A DNA stretch of 54,142 nucleotides from Planctomycetota bacterium (GCA_013911165.1 JACETR010000010.1:1-54142); one strand, 5' to 3'; shown: positions 19,901-30,300, numbered from the stretch's first letter. A program made the numbers and translations. The notes: a model not told the origin generated them from the sequence alone.

Positions 19901-20939
19901 GCACGAAGCCCTGACCCCGGAAATCGGAGTTGGGATCATCGTAGGCTGTACAGGTATTCCAGTTGCCGGATCCTGCCGGATCCTCAAACTCGGGAATGAA
20001 GTCGAATCTTCCCAGAGCGGGTTGCGTCGCAATCACAAATTTCAGTGGCACGACTCCGGTACGGACTCCACCCGGCATCAAGCCGGCGGTCACGTAGGGC
20101 GGCATGTTCGAGGTTTCACCCGGCGCAATCAGGGTCGCCAGAGGAATATCGATACTGGAACTGATCAGCGGCAATCCACCCGTGGCGGCAGTCAAACTGA
20201 ACTTCAGGGGAGTCGTATCTCCGGAAGGAATGATGCCGGTTGGCAACTCGACACGAACCGCCTGCATTTCTGCGGGCAAATCGAAATTAGCTGCGGGGTC
20301 CAAACCTGCGGTCACGTTGGCTGCAGCGAGAACACTGGTTCCGTCGTCCACGCTGGCTCCGGTCACACCGTTGAGGTTGTAACCGTACAAAACCACTTCC
20401 GCAGGAACGACCTGGCCGCCGGCATTGGCCATCAGCTGGTTGCCGTCATCACCCACCGCATACCCGACGATCTCGGGAGCCGCGGTAAAGATGCCTGCAC
20501 CTGCATTGATACCATCGACAAACAGGGTGACCGGTCCACTGCGAACACCACCGGGCACCATTGCCGTCAGGGTGGAGACTGCACCACAGGCATTGGGGTC
20601 GGTCGGATCCTCCGGAACCACGTTCACTGACAGGATCAGGGCATCGATCTCGGCCTGACCACTGAAGCTGGACATGACCACCCGGTTTCCACCAGTGTCA
20701 GAGAAGTTGACTCCACTGAAGGTCAAAATGGTTCCTGCACTACCCTGAGCCGGAGTCACATCGTTGACCAGTGGCTGGTCACAGACGGGCGGCGGAGGCG
20801 GTGGAGGAGGGTTCGTAATCGGGGGATCACCAAACTGGACCCCGAAACGATTTCCGGTGTTACAACCGCCGATGACGATCAACACCAACAACAAAATGAC
20901 CGACCGGTTCAATCCGGCGAACCTGTGAGTGTCGAGCAC
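16947..20939 (-). CDS. Large Gly-rich lipoprotein with IPT/TIG-like N-terminal region
   Basis: Signal with lipobox (SVILLLVLIVIGGCNTGN); VNDVTPAQGSAGTILTFSGVNF TIG-like; many GGGGGGGG blocks alternating with short beta segments. ORF opens at 21032; GTG at 20939 (VLDTHRFAGLNRS) has AAGGAG just upstream. Confidence 0.75.
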   Translation of the reverse strand: MLDTHRFAGLNRSVILLLVLIVIGGCNTGNRFGVQFGDPPITNPPPPPPPPVCDQPLVNDVTPAQGSAGTILTFSGVNFSDTGGNRVVMSSFSGQAEIDALILSVNVVPEDPTDPNACGAVSTLTAMVPGGVRSGPVTLFVDGINAGAGIFTAAPEIVGYAVGDDGNQLMANAGGQVVPAEVVLYGYNLNGVTGASVDDGTSVLAAANVTAGLDPAANFDLPAEMQAVRVELPTGIIPSGDTTPLKFSLTAATGGLPLISSSIDIPLATLIAPGETSNMPPYVTAGLMPGGVRTGVVPLKFVIATQPALGRFDFIPEFEDPAGSGNWNTCTAYDDPNSDFRGQGFVPGSLLLTDQAEYAINGGADMVFLWDSILDLPDTDGPRAIRIRVQASNPIPVTALSDAAGEWESGIMLVDNDSAVIPQGTIAEDFITPANFDFSAGGTALWGGDVLSTNPASNEFNFIGDVGQGTVDVILQADETYELNQGNGSIFNVTDPANVFEVLPIGPVPGEFHARTMIIEQGAVLTFPNPQPTPLIFRCSGTGNVDDLAFSVAADLDFSGGGGTQGSNVEPGLGGAAGPGGGAGGDGGFIEVNGQTQLVDTLVSASPGEFGGGAGGDIDVIIPAAIFVARPGSGGGGGGSVVGESAINQNNFTAVNRGLNGVGGRAVADELGFNLTGGGGGGGGGAGIRRQPTTAPPIVNNGGGGGGGGGAMMVVANGGVRLTGNINLDGGVGNIGVAGANSGAGGGGGGGSLVVRASGNVEVGSTAEISAVGGLGGDQTTNGNLMQAGDGGDGLILFETNGSLVAPGSVDDGSLNPTPAQSPGSSYGISSGPIETGSGVTDLAFTQVDSPYLIDTVAGTITTFGGTDMGVVGTDGVFEIANLTVLDGAIINATGANSLFLRASGFVNIEGTINVSGQDGGFPDLTTDPLDPIPGAGGVPGPGGGAGGEGGSTLDAVTLTNGEAGGVPAGVPASLIFTIPPGGDPGTPVPPDQIEAASGGESSSGDIAAACTVGGGGGGGYAESGANGSGAGDCGGVFPNAGSGGSAYGTSSFLVPDPDNPGASIALEVGGLGGAGGGAVFDTGTTTALASTGGGGGGGYLEIAAAGPLTIGETALINARGGDSYLAPEGCGAGGAGAGGVIRIRGKSRVVIDPLATLDVRGGNANDIPGAPGLPYSTAGSSNSGGNGSAGWIRIETPLGFADEINVTPAPVEGPFFSFGKELSSAFSTPYNLVNDEGSISGINLIDDAIVVQQAGDLGNFNNHRVLYEGFGASSESAGLTGTSVGVVSDPTLLNSEVESVRMIILLYSDFFLGDVAPVIDLIDIPFSAE

Positions 20940-21822
20940 AGGGGCTCTCCTTTCCCTCGGGTGATGAGATCCGACTGACGGATCTGGCGACCTTTGGATT
21001 GGGACATCCAAAGCCGAGGCTGTCTGCTTCATTTCTTACCTGTTCAAGTTCTCAGTCGCAGAGATCAAAATCGAAATGCCAGCCGAAACTGTGCTTCGAT
21101 AAAGAGACTGTGCTTCGAAAAAGCAGGGCTCCACTCGGGAGGGGCTGCTGACATGACTGAGCACCTAATTTTTGAGTCTTCATTTTCTTGCCAAGCCCAT
21201 CACGGCTTGCAACACCGGAACCGGTTTCAACCCACGATGAGCAGACGGACCCGGGAAAATGCTCACCCCTCTGTGGAGCAAACATCAGGCCATAATCCCA
21301 CAACACCGCAGAAGAGCCTCTAAAGGCTTCCCAGTGGACTTTGGGATCATCGCATTCGTCTTTTGCAGATCAATTGGGGATTAACGCCGAAGGCTTCAAT
21401 GTGCCAAAGTTGACACGCGACTTCGACTCGACACACCCCGTGATCCTGGCTCTTCAGAATCCCTCGCCCGGCCACGACTCTTCCGCCGCCCCCACGTCTG
21501 GGACCCCTCGCAGGTTTGCCACAATTCCTACGGCCGGGGCCCGATCTCTCAATGGCCCGGCGCAAATGTTGGTCTGGCAAACAGCAGAATATCGTATCCC
21601 GGAGGGCATGGGAGTCAAGATCGGGAGACTGGCGTTCTGACAATAGAGAGGGCAAGATGCCCCTCCCGATTCCCCCCTTTGGCGGGGTTTCAATTTCGAT
21701 CTGCCGTCGGAAAGGCTGACCTCTTGAAGCGACCCCTGGGAGAGCTCTTTTCCCGTGAAATTGCCCTTCTGAGGCGATTCTTGGGGGTTTTCCGAAGAAA
21801 AAAGGGCTCCGAAAGCCCTGCG

Positions 21823-23592
21823 ATGTCGCCGAAAACCTCCCGCCGACAGCCAGCGGAGCCTTCAGAGCAGCCATCTGCCAGCAGCCAGAGTCCCAACCCA
21901 GTCTCGAAGGGCCCTGAACCCCGATCCCACCGCCCACGAACCGTGTTGAAACGAAAATCCCGTTCAGGCGTTCAGGAATCAGCCCCTCAAAAAGCTGAAG
22001 CCGAATCTGGCCGCCCAAAAAAACCGAGAAAACGGTCAGCGAAAGGGATTCCTTCCCCCAGGCCTCGAAAACGGGTCAGCCCTGCCAATGGAGTTCGCAG
22101 AATCGCCCCCATTCGCCCCGAACTTCTGGATCGCGAGATCGCCCACTCACCGGCAGATCCCTTTGCTTCAACCGTCGCCTCAGTGGTGTTTCATCTGGTC
22201 CTGCTTCTCATCATGATTCCACTGTGGACTCCGGCCCCTTCTCCCGACCCCCCTCCCTCCAGAGTCATCATTCGATATCTGCCCAGAGAAAACCCGGAAC
22301 CCGAGGGCGAAAAAGAAGAAGAAGCCACACCCGAAGCTCCGACAGTCGAGACTCGGCAAGAGGAGCCTGAACCGGTGGAAACGCCTTTGACAGATGAGGT
22401 GACTCCGGAGATTCGCGATGCCTCGCAAAACTCCCCTGTCGACGACTCGCAGTTCACCGTCGATGCCGAAGGGGGTGACTTCTCCACTGGCAGAACGGGA
22501 GGTGGTCGCACCCGTGCCCTCTCCCTTCATGGTGGCAGCACCGAGACTGAATCTGCGATTCAGTCAGGGATCGAGTGGCTGATCCGTCATCAGGACCGGG
22601 ATGGGAGCTGGTCACCCGACCGCTTTCATGTTCATTGCGAGGAGAGCGCAGATGAGTGCGAAGGAGCGGGTTACCCCGAACACCGGGCCGGCATCACCGG
22701 CTTGTGCCTGCTCGCTCTTCTCGGAAATGGTCATCCTCCGGGGGCGGACGGTAGCCCCCGGGAAGTGGCCGCCTGGAAAGCACTCCGCTGGCTGATCGAT
22801 CACCAGGATCCAACGGGGTGCATTCGCAGTGGAAAAGGCGAGTTCCCCCGCAATCTTTACGACCATGGCATCGCCACCTTCGCCCTCTGTGAAGCAGCTG
22901 AACTCGTGAACAACTCTGAGGTGAAAAAAGCGGCGGGCAAGGGTCTTGAGTTTATCGCCAGCAGTCAACAACCCGGTGGAGGTTGGGACTACGTGCCATC
23001 ACCCACACTGAGGAATGACCTCTCCATTACCGGCTGGCAGGTTTTGGCGTTGCATGCCGGACGGAAAATCGGCCTCCTGCCACCTCCTCAGGTTGTTCAC
23101 AAGTTGGAGAGATACCTTCAACGCTGCATCGACCCCGCAGGGGGTGCGACGTATTCGGACAGGGGCAGGGGTCGCGGTCGTGGAGGGTACGGAATCGACG
23201 CCGTCGGATTGCTGACCCGATTGACACTCGGTCACTCCCCCTTCTCCCGTGAGAGCATTCACTGCTCGAAAGTTCTGTTGCAAAACCTGCCCGCTCCGGA
23301 TTCAAGATCCGATTGGGATCGGGATCCCCAATCGATGTACTATTGGTACACCGCAACTCTGGCCCTTTTCCACATGGGCGGCCCCGCCTGGGAAAAATGG
23401 AACTCGGCGATACAGCAGCACGTCCTTCCACTGCAGCACACCGAAGGTGAATTGAAAGGTTCCTGGGATCCGGATCCGAACTGGATCGGGAAGGCAGGAG
23501 GCCGGGTGACCCAAACCGCGCTCGGAATCCTGACCTTTGAAACCTATTTCCGATACACCCCCCTGCACCGTCAATTGGGATTCCGGCGCTGA
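21823..23592 (+). CDS. Prenyltransferase/squalene-oxidase-repeat (terpenoid cyclase-like toroid) protein with Pro-rich N-terminus and one TM segment
   Basis: TM FASTVASVVFHLVLLLIMIPLW; repeats AIQSGIEWLIRHQDRDGSWSPDRF, ALRWLIDHQDPTGCI, KGLEFIASSQQPGGGWDYVPSP. ORF opens at 21679; MSPKTSRR at 21823 preferred. Confidence 0.75.
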   Translation: MSPKTSRRQPAEPSEQPSASSQSPNPVSKGPEPRSHRPRTVLKRKSRSGVQESAPQKAEAESGRPKKPRKRSAKGIPSPRPRKRVSPANGVRRIAPIRPELLDREIAHSPADPFASTVASVVFHLVLLLIMIPLWTPAPSPDPPPSRVIIRYLPRENPEPEGEKEEEATPEAPTVETRQEEPEPVETPLTDEVTPEIRDASQNSPVDDSQFTVDAEGGDFSTGRTGGGRTRALSLHGGSTETESAIQSGIEWLIRHQDRDGSWSPDRFHVHCEESADECEGAGYPEHRAGITGLCLLALLGNGHPPGADGSPREVAAWKALRWLIDHQDPTGCIRSGKGEFPRNLYDHGIATFALCEAAELVNNSEVKKAAGKGLEFIASSQQPGGGWDYVPSPTLRNDLSITGWQVLALHAGRKIGLLPPPQVVHKLERYLQRCIDPAGGATYSDRGRGRGRGGYGIDAVGLLTRLTLGHSPFSRESIHCSKVLLQNLPAPDSRSDWDRDPQSMYYWYTATLALFHMGGPAWEKWNSAIQQHVLPLQHTEGELKGSWDPDPNWIGKAGGRVTQTALGILTFETYFRYTPLHRQLGFRR

Positions 23593-23720
23593 AACCGACC
23601 TGCTGAAGCCCGAAGCCATATCCCCTCAAACCATGGAAAACATGAAAAAAATATCGCTTTGAAGTAGAATGGAACTCTGAACCACAGATCGTGGGGTTTC
23701 ACAGCTAGCAGGAGTTTGAC

Positions 23721-24296
23721 ATGAGTATTTTTGACAAAATTCTATGGGGAGTTTTCACTCTCCTGATCATTCTGGCCCTCGTTTGGGGAGTCGTGATTGG
23801 CTTGCCCAGCTCGATTCCGGATGTGGCCATGAAATCGGAACGCATCTCCATCGAAGCCCTGCGCAAGGATCTGACTTCTGAACAGAATGCCCTGCTGACA
23901 GAAAACCTCACTCCCGCAGCTCAAGAGGGACAAACCCGCCCCCCTCGAGCCCCCCAGTCGGAAGTTTTCCGAATCAACCGCCCCCTGATGGCCAAACTGG
24001 CCAATCGTACCGAATGCCAGCAAGAACTGATGAATGCATCCAGTGAGCCCCAGGAAGATGGCTCATTGAGAATTTTCGATATCAAGGCAGGCTGTCTTCT
24101 CGACAAGGTAGGACTTCAGAATGAGGACCGACTGAAGATGGTCGATGGCCAGCCCCTCGATTTCACTTCGATGGGCGCTGTTTTTTCCAGCCATTCAAAC
24201 AGTCTTGCCAAACTGCAGGCTGGCCAACCTGTTGTCATACAAATTGAGCGGAGAGGCCGAATGGTCGCTCTGGTCATTGACCCGACCGGCATCTAG
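23721..24296 (+). CDS. Single-TM PDZ-domain protein (GspC-like architecture)
   Basis: N-terminal TM (ILWGVFTLLIILALVWGVVIGL) and PDZ-like FDIKAGCLLDKVGLQNEDRLKMVDGQPLDF...QPVVIQIERRGRMVALVIDP. Confidence 0.6.
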   Translation: MSIFDKILWGVFTLLIILALVWGVVIGLPSSIPDVAMKSERISIEALRKDLTSEQNALLTENLTPAAQEGQTRPPRAPQSEVFRINRPLMAKLANRTECQQELMNASSEPQEDGSLRIFDIKAGCLLDKVGLQNEDRLKMVDGQPLDFTSMGAVFSSHSNSLAKLQAGQPVVIQIERRGRMVALVIDPTGI

Positions 24297-24338
24297 CCTC
24301 TCCGCCCACTATTTCAATCTTGAATACAGGGTGAAAGA

Positions 24339-25397
24339 TCACTCTGCTTCAGTACCGTTTTCTTTCGCACGGGCAACGGTCCTGTTGTAAATCGTCTTCA
24401 CGTTGACCCCGAGGTCTCTTGCGGCGCGAGTCTTGTTGCCTCCATGATGATCGAGCACTTTTTGAATGTGCGCATCCGTCACTTCCGTGAGAGACATCGT
24501 CACCGGGTACCCATCGATCCCCGGGCTGATGGCCATTTTATTTTCAACCATTGGTTGCGGTGAGTTGACGATCTGCTCACGAATCGCCTCTCCGTCGATG
24601 GCTTCACCACCACTCAGTAGAACAGCACGCTCGATCACATTCTCCAGTTCACGAATGTTTCCAGGCCAGCTGTGTTGCACCAAAACCTCAACCGCACTGG
24701 TTCTGAGCTCAGGAACATTGATGCCCTTATTGCGGAGATTATCGAGAATCGATTCGACCAGATGGGGGAATTCCATTTCGCGATCACGCAGCGGAATCAA
24801 CTCAACATGAACCACATGGATTCTGTAGAAGAGATCCAGGCGGAAACGCCCGGCGTTGACTTCTTCACGAAGATCCCTGTTGGTTGCAGCAATCACACGA
24901 ACATTGACGGCCTTGTCTTCGTTAGAGCCCACCGCACGGATACGACCAGACTGCAAGACACGGAGCAACTTGACCTGCGCTTCCATCGGAAGTTCACCGA
25001 TTTCGTCGAGGAACAGGGTTCCGCCATCGGCCTTCTCAATCAAGCCGCTCTTGTCCTTGTCGATTCCGGTGTAGGCGCCCTTGAGTGCACCAAACAGTTC
25101 ACTCTCCACCAGAGACTGGGGAATCGCACCGCAGTTCAAGGTCACCCAGGGACCAGAGGCTCGCTTGCTGGTCTGATGAACCAGACGTGCCACCAGATCT
25201 TTTCCGGTACCGCTTTCCCCGTCGATGAGGATGGTGGAATCGGTCGGAGCGACGGCAGAAAGGGTCCTCAGAACTCGCAAGGTTCTCGGATCATTTCCTG
25301 CCACAAAAATGTCGTTACCTCCGGACTCATTGAAGACCGGAAGACGAAGAATCGAGGGCTTGTGAGCCGCTCCGGATTCGGTAAGTGGATGACTCAT
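24339..25397 (-). CDS. Sigma54-interacting transcriptional activator (AAA+ plus Fis-type HTH, no receiver domain)
   Basis: [33 protein letters not shown] (GAFTGA-type loop), [25 protein letters not shown]-terminal [22 protein letters not shown]. Confidence 0.92.
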   Translation of the reverse strand: MSHPLTESGAAHKPSILRLPVFNESGGNDIFVAGNDPRTLRVLRTLSAVAPTDSTILIDGESGTGKDLVARLVHQTSKRASGPWVTLNCGAIPQSLVESELFGALKGAYTGIDKDKSGLIEKADGGTLFLDEIGELPMEAQVKLLRVLQSGRIRAVGSNEDKAVNVRVIAATNRDLREEVNAGRFRLDLFYRIHVVHVELIPLRDREMEFPHLVESILDNLRNKGINVPELRTSAVEVLVQHSWPGNIRELENVIERAVLLSGGEAIDGEAIREQIVNSPQPMVENKMAISPGIDGYPVTMSLTEVTDAHIQKVLDHHGGNKTRAARDLGVNVKTIYNRTVARAKENGTEAE

Positions 25398-26368
25398 GGG
25401 GTCAACTCCTCCCTGACGAGGATCTCGTCCTTGTGTTTTTCAAAAAGGTCGGCAATACGTGGATCAAACTGAATCCCCCTGCCTGATTGGATCGCCTGCA
25501 TTGCCACGCTGTGTGGCATCGCAGAGCGATAGGATCTGTCACTGGTCATGGCGTCAAAGGCGTCGACCACTGCAATAATGCGGGCCATGAGAGGAATCTG
25601 CTCACCGGACAATCCATGCGGATAACCCTGGCCGTCCCACCTCTCGTGATGATGAAGAACTGCTTTGACGCTGGGATTCAGAAATGGCACAGGAGAGATG
25701 ATTTCCGCTGAAATTTCTGGATGCCTTTGAATCTCTTTGTATTCGTCATCGGTCAACTTGTCATTTTTGTTCAGAATGTCCTCATGGATGCCGATTTTTC
25801 CGACGTCATGAAGCAGAGCTGCATAACCCAGGGTTCGCAGTTGGCCTCTGTCGAGACCGGCATGCTCACCCAGTTTCACGGCCATATCCCTGACTCTGAC
25901 AGAGTGGCCATTCAGGTAACGGTCTTTGCTTTCAAGGGCAACGAGCAACGCTTCAACCGTGTCACGCATCCCCCGTACCTCGTGGACATTCATCGCACGC
26001 AAGCGAGCACGCTGCATTGAGGTGATAAAGTCATCGACATCGTAGGGCTTGGTGATGAAATCTGTCGCCCCCGACTGCATCAGGTCAACTGCATTCTGAA
26101 CAGTACCGTCTCCTGTGGTGACGATGATGCTCAGGTCCGGGTCCTCTTCGATGGCGTTACGGACCAAGTCGTCCCCTCGCATGCGTGGCATGTCGAGATC
26201 AGTGACAAGGATGTCCCAATGACGTTCGCGAATCGCTTCGAGAGCTTTTTCACCATCCTCGACGAGAACGGGATCAGGCCAACCGTCCGCTGCGAGAATC
26301 GCAGAGACCAGTTCCCGTGCTCCGGAATCATCGTCGGCGACAAGAATCTTGAGATCTTCGGTATTCAT
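25394..26368 (-). CDS. Response regulator with HD-GYP domain (probable c-di-GMP phosphodiesterase)
   Basis: Receiver (LKILVADDDSGARELV...ILVTDLDMPRMRGDD...ITKPYDVDDF) and HD-GYP (LLHDVGKIGIHEDIL, HHHERWDGQGYPHGLSGEQIPLMARIIAVVDAFDAMTSDRSYR). Confidence 0.93.
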   Translation of the reverse strand: MNTEDLKILVADDDSGARELVSAILAADGWPDPVLVEDGEKALEAIRERHWDILVTDLDMPRMRGDDLVRNAIEEDPDLSIIVTTGDGTVQNAVDLMQSGATDFITKPYDVDDFITSMQRARLRAMNVHEVRGMRDTVEALLVALESKDRYLNGHSVRVRDMAVKLGEHAGLDRGQLRTLGYAALLHDVGKIGIHEDILNKNDKLTDDEYKEIQRHPEISAEIISPVPFLNPSVKAVLHHHERWDGQGYPHGLSGEQIPLMARIIAVVDAFDAMTSDRSYRSAMPHSVAMQAIQSGRGIQFDPRIADLFEKHKDEILVREELTP

Positions 26369-27342
26369 CGAACCCCCCAGGTCTCACCAGGGAGTTCACC
26401 CGCAGCCATGGAATCTTCATGGTCCCAACGGTCGATCAGCTTCTCGTGCATTCTCTCAAATTGTTCCTTGAGCCAATGCGCTGAAACAGAAGTATTGATC
26501 TCCCCCACAAGCCTGCTTCCATCGGCACTTGCGGCAGATTCGCAGTACTCTTTTACCGCCTGAAGAAGCTCTTCCACATTTCCACACCAGTCACGGGTAA
26601 GAAAATCCGGAAGGATCTCCGCTTCAAATCTCTCCCAACGTTCCTGAAAATCTTCTTTCAGGGATTGGCTCCAAATCTGATAACGGGATATGGGCGAGAT
26701 ATCTTCACGACGCTGATTCAGGGGAGTCAAGGTGAAGGAACCTGCCAATGCAATCTGCGAAAGAATCGCACTCACGGGTTCAGTAGGTTCATCGCGAAAT
26801 CCAAAAATGAGTCTTGGAAGTTGCTCCTGGGCGTTGTTGACGAAGTGAGAGATCTCTCTCCATGCAGTCAGCGAGATCTTGTCGGCATTTCCGATGTAAA
26901 CACTTCCAGCCCTGCTGAGCAGGGAATGGGACAAGCCATCTTCCCTCAACTGCTCAATTCTCAGGGAAGCTCCATCCATGAATCGGAGGCTCGAACCGGC
27001 AATACAACCGGTGGCATGAATTTTTCTGGCCACCAGTTTTTTTCCGACCCCGTCTTCTCCTTTGAGAAGAACGGGGAAACGGGAGTCACTGACCTCCAAA
27101 ACGAAGGACCATAGACTTTGTATCAGTTCGCTGTTTCCCACGATCGGGTCGAATCTATCCGAGGTGGACAATCGACACTCCTCTTCGGCAGAGACTTCCA
27201 GACGAACCCCGCAACTTGCTGTTGCCCCATCCGAAAAGGGGAATCCTTTCCGGAAAGTCGGTAAAAGTTCGTCGTCAGGGAAGACTAGCCCGCTGTCGGG
27301 AAAATCGTCAAACCGGGTACAGGGACGTACCGGTGGAAACAC
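26365..27342 (-). CDS. Divergent/degenerate sigma54-activator-type AAA protein
   Basis: VLLKGEDGVGKKLVARKIHATG resembles NtrC-type Walker A, but the GAFTGA loop and acidic Walker B are not recognisable (GSVYIGNADKISLTAWREI); no HTH evident at the C-terminus. Confidence 0.6.
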   Translation of the reverse strand: MFPPVRPCTRFDDFPDSGLVFPDDELLPTFRKGFPFSDGATASCGVRLEVSAEEECRLSTSDRFDPIVGNSELIQSLWSFVLEVSDSRFPVLLKGEDGVGKKLVARKIHATGCIAGSSLRFMDGASLRIEQLREDGLSHSLLSRAGSVYIGNADKISLTAWREISHFVNNAQEQLPRLIFGFRDEPTEPVSAILSQIALAGSFTLTPLNQRREDISPISRYQIWSQSLKEDFQERWERFEAEILPDFLTRDWCGNVEELLQAVKEYCESAASADGSRLVGEINTSVSAHWLKEQFERMHEKLIDRWDHEDSMAAGELPGETWGVR

Positions 27343-27387
27343 CGCAGGAGTACGGTAGAGCTCTCATACTGTGAAATCAGCGAAAAA

Positions 27388-30300
27388 TCAAATCTGCGGA
27401 TCGGCGGCAACCGGAGACGCACCCCGATCGAAGATCGATTTGGCATCCTTTGACCGGGGACTGGGCTGTGACTGCTGATCCGCATTGTCATTCATCCACG
27501 AATCCGCTTCGTCAATCTTGACGACCACCCGGCGCGAAACTCCCTGCTCTTCCATGGTGACTCCATAGAGTCGCTCCGCTTCAGTCATCGTGACGCGGGA
27601 GTGGGTGATCACCAGGAACTGGGAGTTTTTCGCAAACTCCTGCAGAACCCTGACGAAACGTCGGGTGTTCTGCTCGTCCAGAGGAGCGTCCACTTCGTCA
27701 AGAATACAGAACGGACTTGGTCTCGTTTTGAAGAGCGAAAAGATCACTGAGATCGCTGTCAATGCACGCTCACCACCAGAGAGCAATCGAAGGTTCGAGA
27801 TGCGTTTTCCGGGTGGTTTTGCGATAACCTCAATGCCGGCTTCGAGCGGATCGATCTCTTCGTCGTCAAGTTTGAGGTCGGCTGTTCCACCGCCAAACAT
27901 CAAAGAGAAGATTTCCTGGAAATGCTTTCGCACTTCCTCAAAGGAATCCTTGAACAGGGTCCGACATTCATTATCGAGCAGTTCGATGGCCTGGACAATC
28001 TGATCCCGGGCTTCGGTGAGATCCTCAATCTTGCCGCTGATCTCGGTGAAGCGGGATTCTTCCGTTTCCAACTCTTCGACCGCCTGCAAATTGACATTGG
28101 TGTTTTTGCGAAGGCGATCCTGCAACTGCAGATACTCTTTGCGTAATCGATCCACCCACTCCGATTCGGTTTCCTCTTCTTCGACAAGTTTCAAACGCCA
28201 CTCATCAACAGGAGCTTCCGAAAGATCCATTTCCAGATCCTCACGGATCTTCTCCTGGATACCCTCGATTCGAACTCGGCATTCATTTTCAGCAAGGAGA
28301 TCGGATTCACGCCCTTCACGGATCTGTTCACCGCGATGGCGACACTCCTTGACGCGCTTCTCAAGACGACCTCGCTGTGATCTCTGTTCGTCAAGACGCT
28401 GATCGAGAACAGTGCGATCTTCGGTCGCTTTGGAAAGTTCGACCCCGAGGTTCTTTTCCTCCCCATCGATGGAGACCAGATCAACATCCAGCTTTTCGAT
28501 GAGTTTTTCGTCGTCGACAATATCGGTGAGGATGCGCTCCCTCTGCGATTTCCTCTGATCCATTTCGTCAGCCAGGCGTCGCTGCTCCCGCCAATCGGAA
28601 GAGATCCGTTCTTGTTCCCGGGTCGCTTCCAGTGATCGGCTCTGGATTCCGCCTTCAAGCTGGGACAACTTCTCAGCGAGGGGCTCGAGTGCTTCTTCAG
28701 AGGATTCCAACTCTGTGGCAACCGACTTCCTGCGGTGATCCACCTCTACCAGCTTCGATTGGGCGGCAGATTTGAGCTGCTCCAGCTCCGAAGTCAATTG
28801 CTCAGCTTTTTCGATGTCGACCTTCAATGAGGCCCTGCGATCAGAGATCCTCTTCAGGGTCTCTCGACAGCGATGTCTCTCTGAAAGAGCATGCTCGGCC
28901 TCGAGCTTTGCTCTGCCTGACTCCTGCTCCAGTCTTTGCAACTCACCCTGACGGGCAAGAATGGATTCTTCAAGGGCATCACCCTGATGCGAGAGCTCCT
29001 CGAGATCACTGGAGAGAATGTCGACACGTTCCTGCAACTGGGTCATTTCCACTTGTCGCGAAACCAGACCAGTACTGTTGACCGCAGGGATCTTGACGGC
29101 GCCCCACGGTTCGACCACGTGTGCATCGGCAGTCACAACCCGGTAACCGGGATACTGCTCACGCAATCGCAGCGCTTCGTCCATATCCGTAGCGACGATG
29201 ACCTCATCGAGCAGGGCATCCACGATGGGACGACACAACTGCTCACAACGCACTCGGCTGGCCAAGGTGACGACACCGGATTCGAGCTCCAGTTCACCCG
29301 CTCTCCTGCTCGCCTCCAGATTGTCTTCCAATGAAACAAAGTTGGCGGCTTCACCATCGAGAATGCCGGTGATCGCCCTGACCCGCTGTTCGATGGGCGT
29401 ACGTCCCTGGAAAACCACGGTTTCCAGGATCCTGCCGAGAACAGCGTCGACCATTTTTGCGGTATTTGGGTCGGCTTCGATCAATCGGGCCAACAAGCCA
29501 CGAATATCACCCGCTGCCGGTGCTTCACTGCCGAGCAAATCCCGGGTGCCCTTGGAAAGTCCCTCGAGGTTTTCCTCAAGGTCCTTCAAAAGCACGAGTC
29601 GACCATGGGAGGACTCCAGCTCGGATCGGACTTCCGTCAGTTTCTTGCGTGCTCCACCGAGGATATCCGTGCGCTGGTTGATTTCCATTCGCAGGGATTC
29701 GACCCGGATCAGGAGTTCGTGTTCCCTACTGTGAGAGTCACGAATCTTCTTCTCGAGTCCCTCGATCTGCCCTTCGATCTCGGATTGCTGTTTGCGGTAA
29801 TCGAGATCTTCCGTCGACCTGCGCTCACGAATCGCCTCTTGTCCACGCAAGTCCCCTTCATGGGAAGCAATGGAGTTCTTCAGACGCGATTCCTCAAAAA
29901 CAAGTCCCAGATCCTGGTCTTTCAGATTATGGATCTTTTTGTCCAGCTCATCCTGCTGGGCCAATTCCACAGAATGATCGATTTTCAGCTGGTCGATCAG
30001 CGTCCGCAGCTTACGCAATTCGACGAGGGATTCCCGGATTCGCTGGCGGGCATCGGAGCGACGCTGACGGTAGTCCTCCTCCACATGGGACAACTCCTCC
30101 AGCTGTCTGTCGCGATCTTCATTTCGACGACGACTTTGATCCTGCTGCTCCCGCATCTGAATCCGGCGAGCCTCGATCCCCTGCAGAGCGACCCGCTTCT
30201 CGGTTTCGACCTGGCGAACCTCCTCCAACTCCCGGTGGAGACCCTCGATCGCGTTGCGAACACTTTCGACAGAAGCGTCCAGTCGTGTCGCCACCTCAGC

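Noticed and set aside
18399-20630. Plus-strand ORFs with Pro- or Thr/His-rich products (18399-19130, 18538-19488, 19149-20630)
   Set aside because: Mirror images of the Gly-rich codons of the minus-strand lipoprotein; no independent signal peptide, ribosome site or family.
21640-21720. Hairpin GAGAGGGCA-AGA-TGCCCCTC as a terminator or riboswitch upstream of the 21823 gene
   Set aside because: Short, imperfect stem without a U-run and with no recognisable aptamer.
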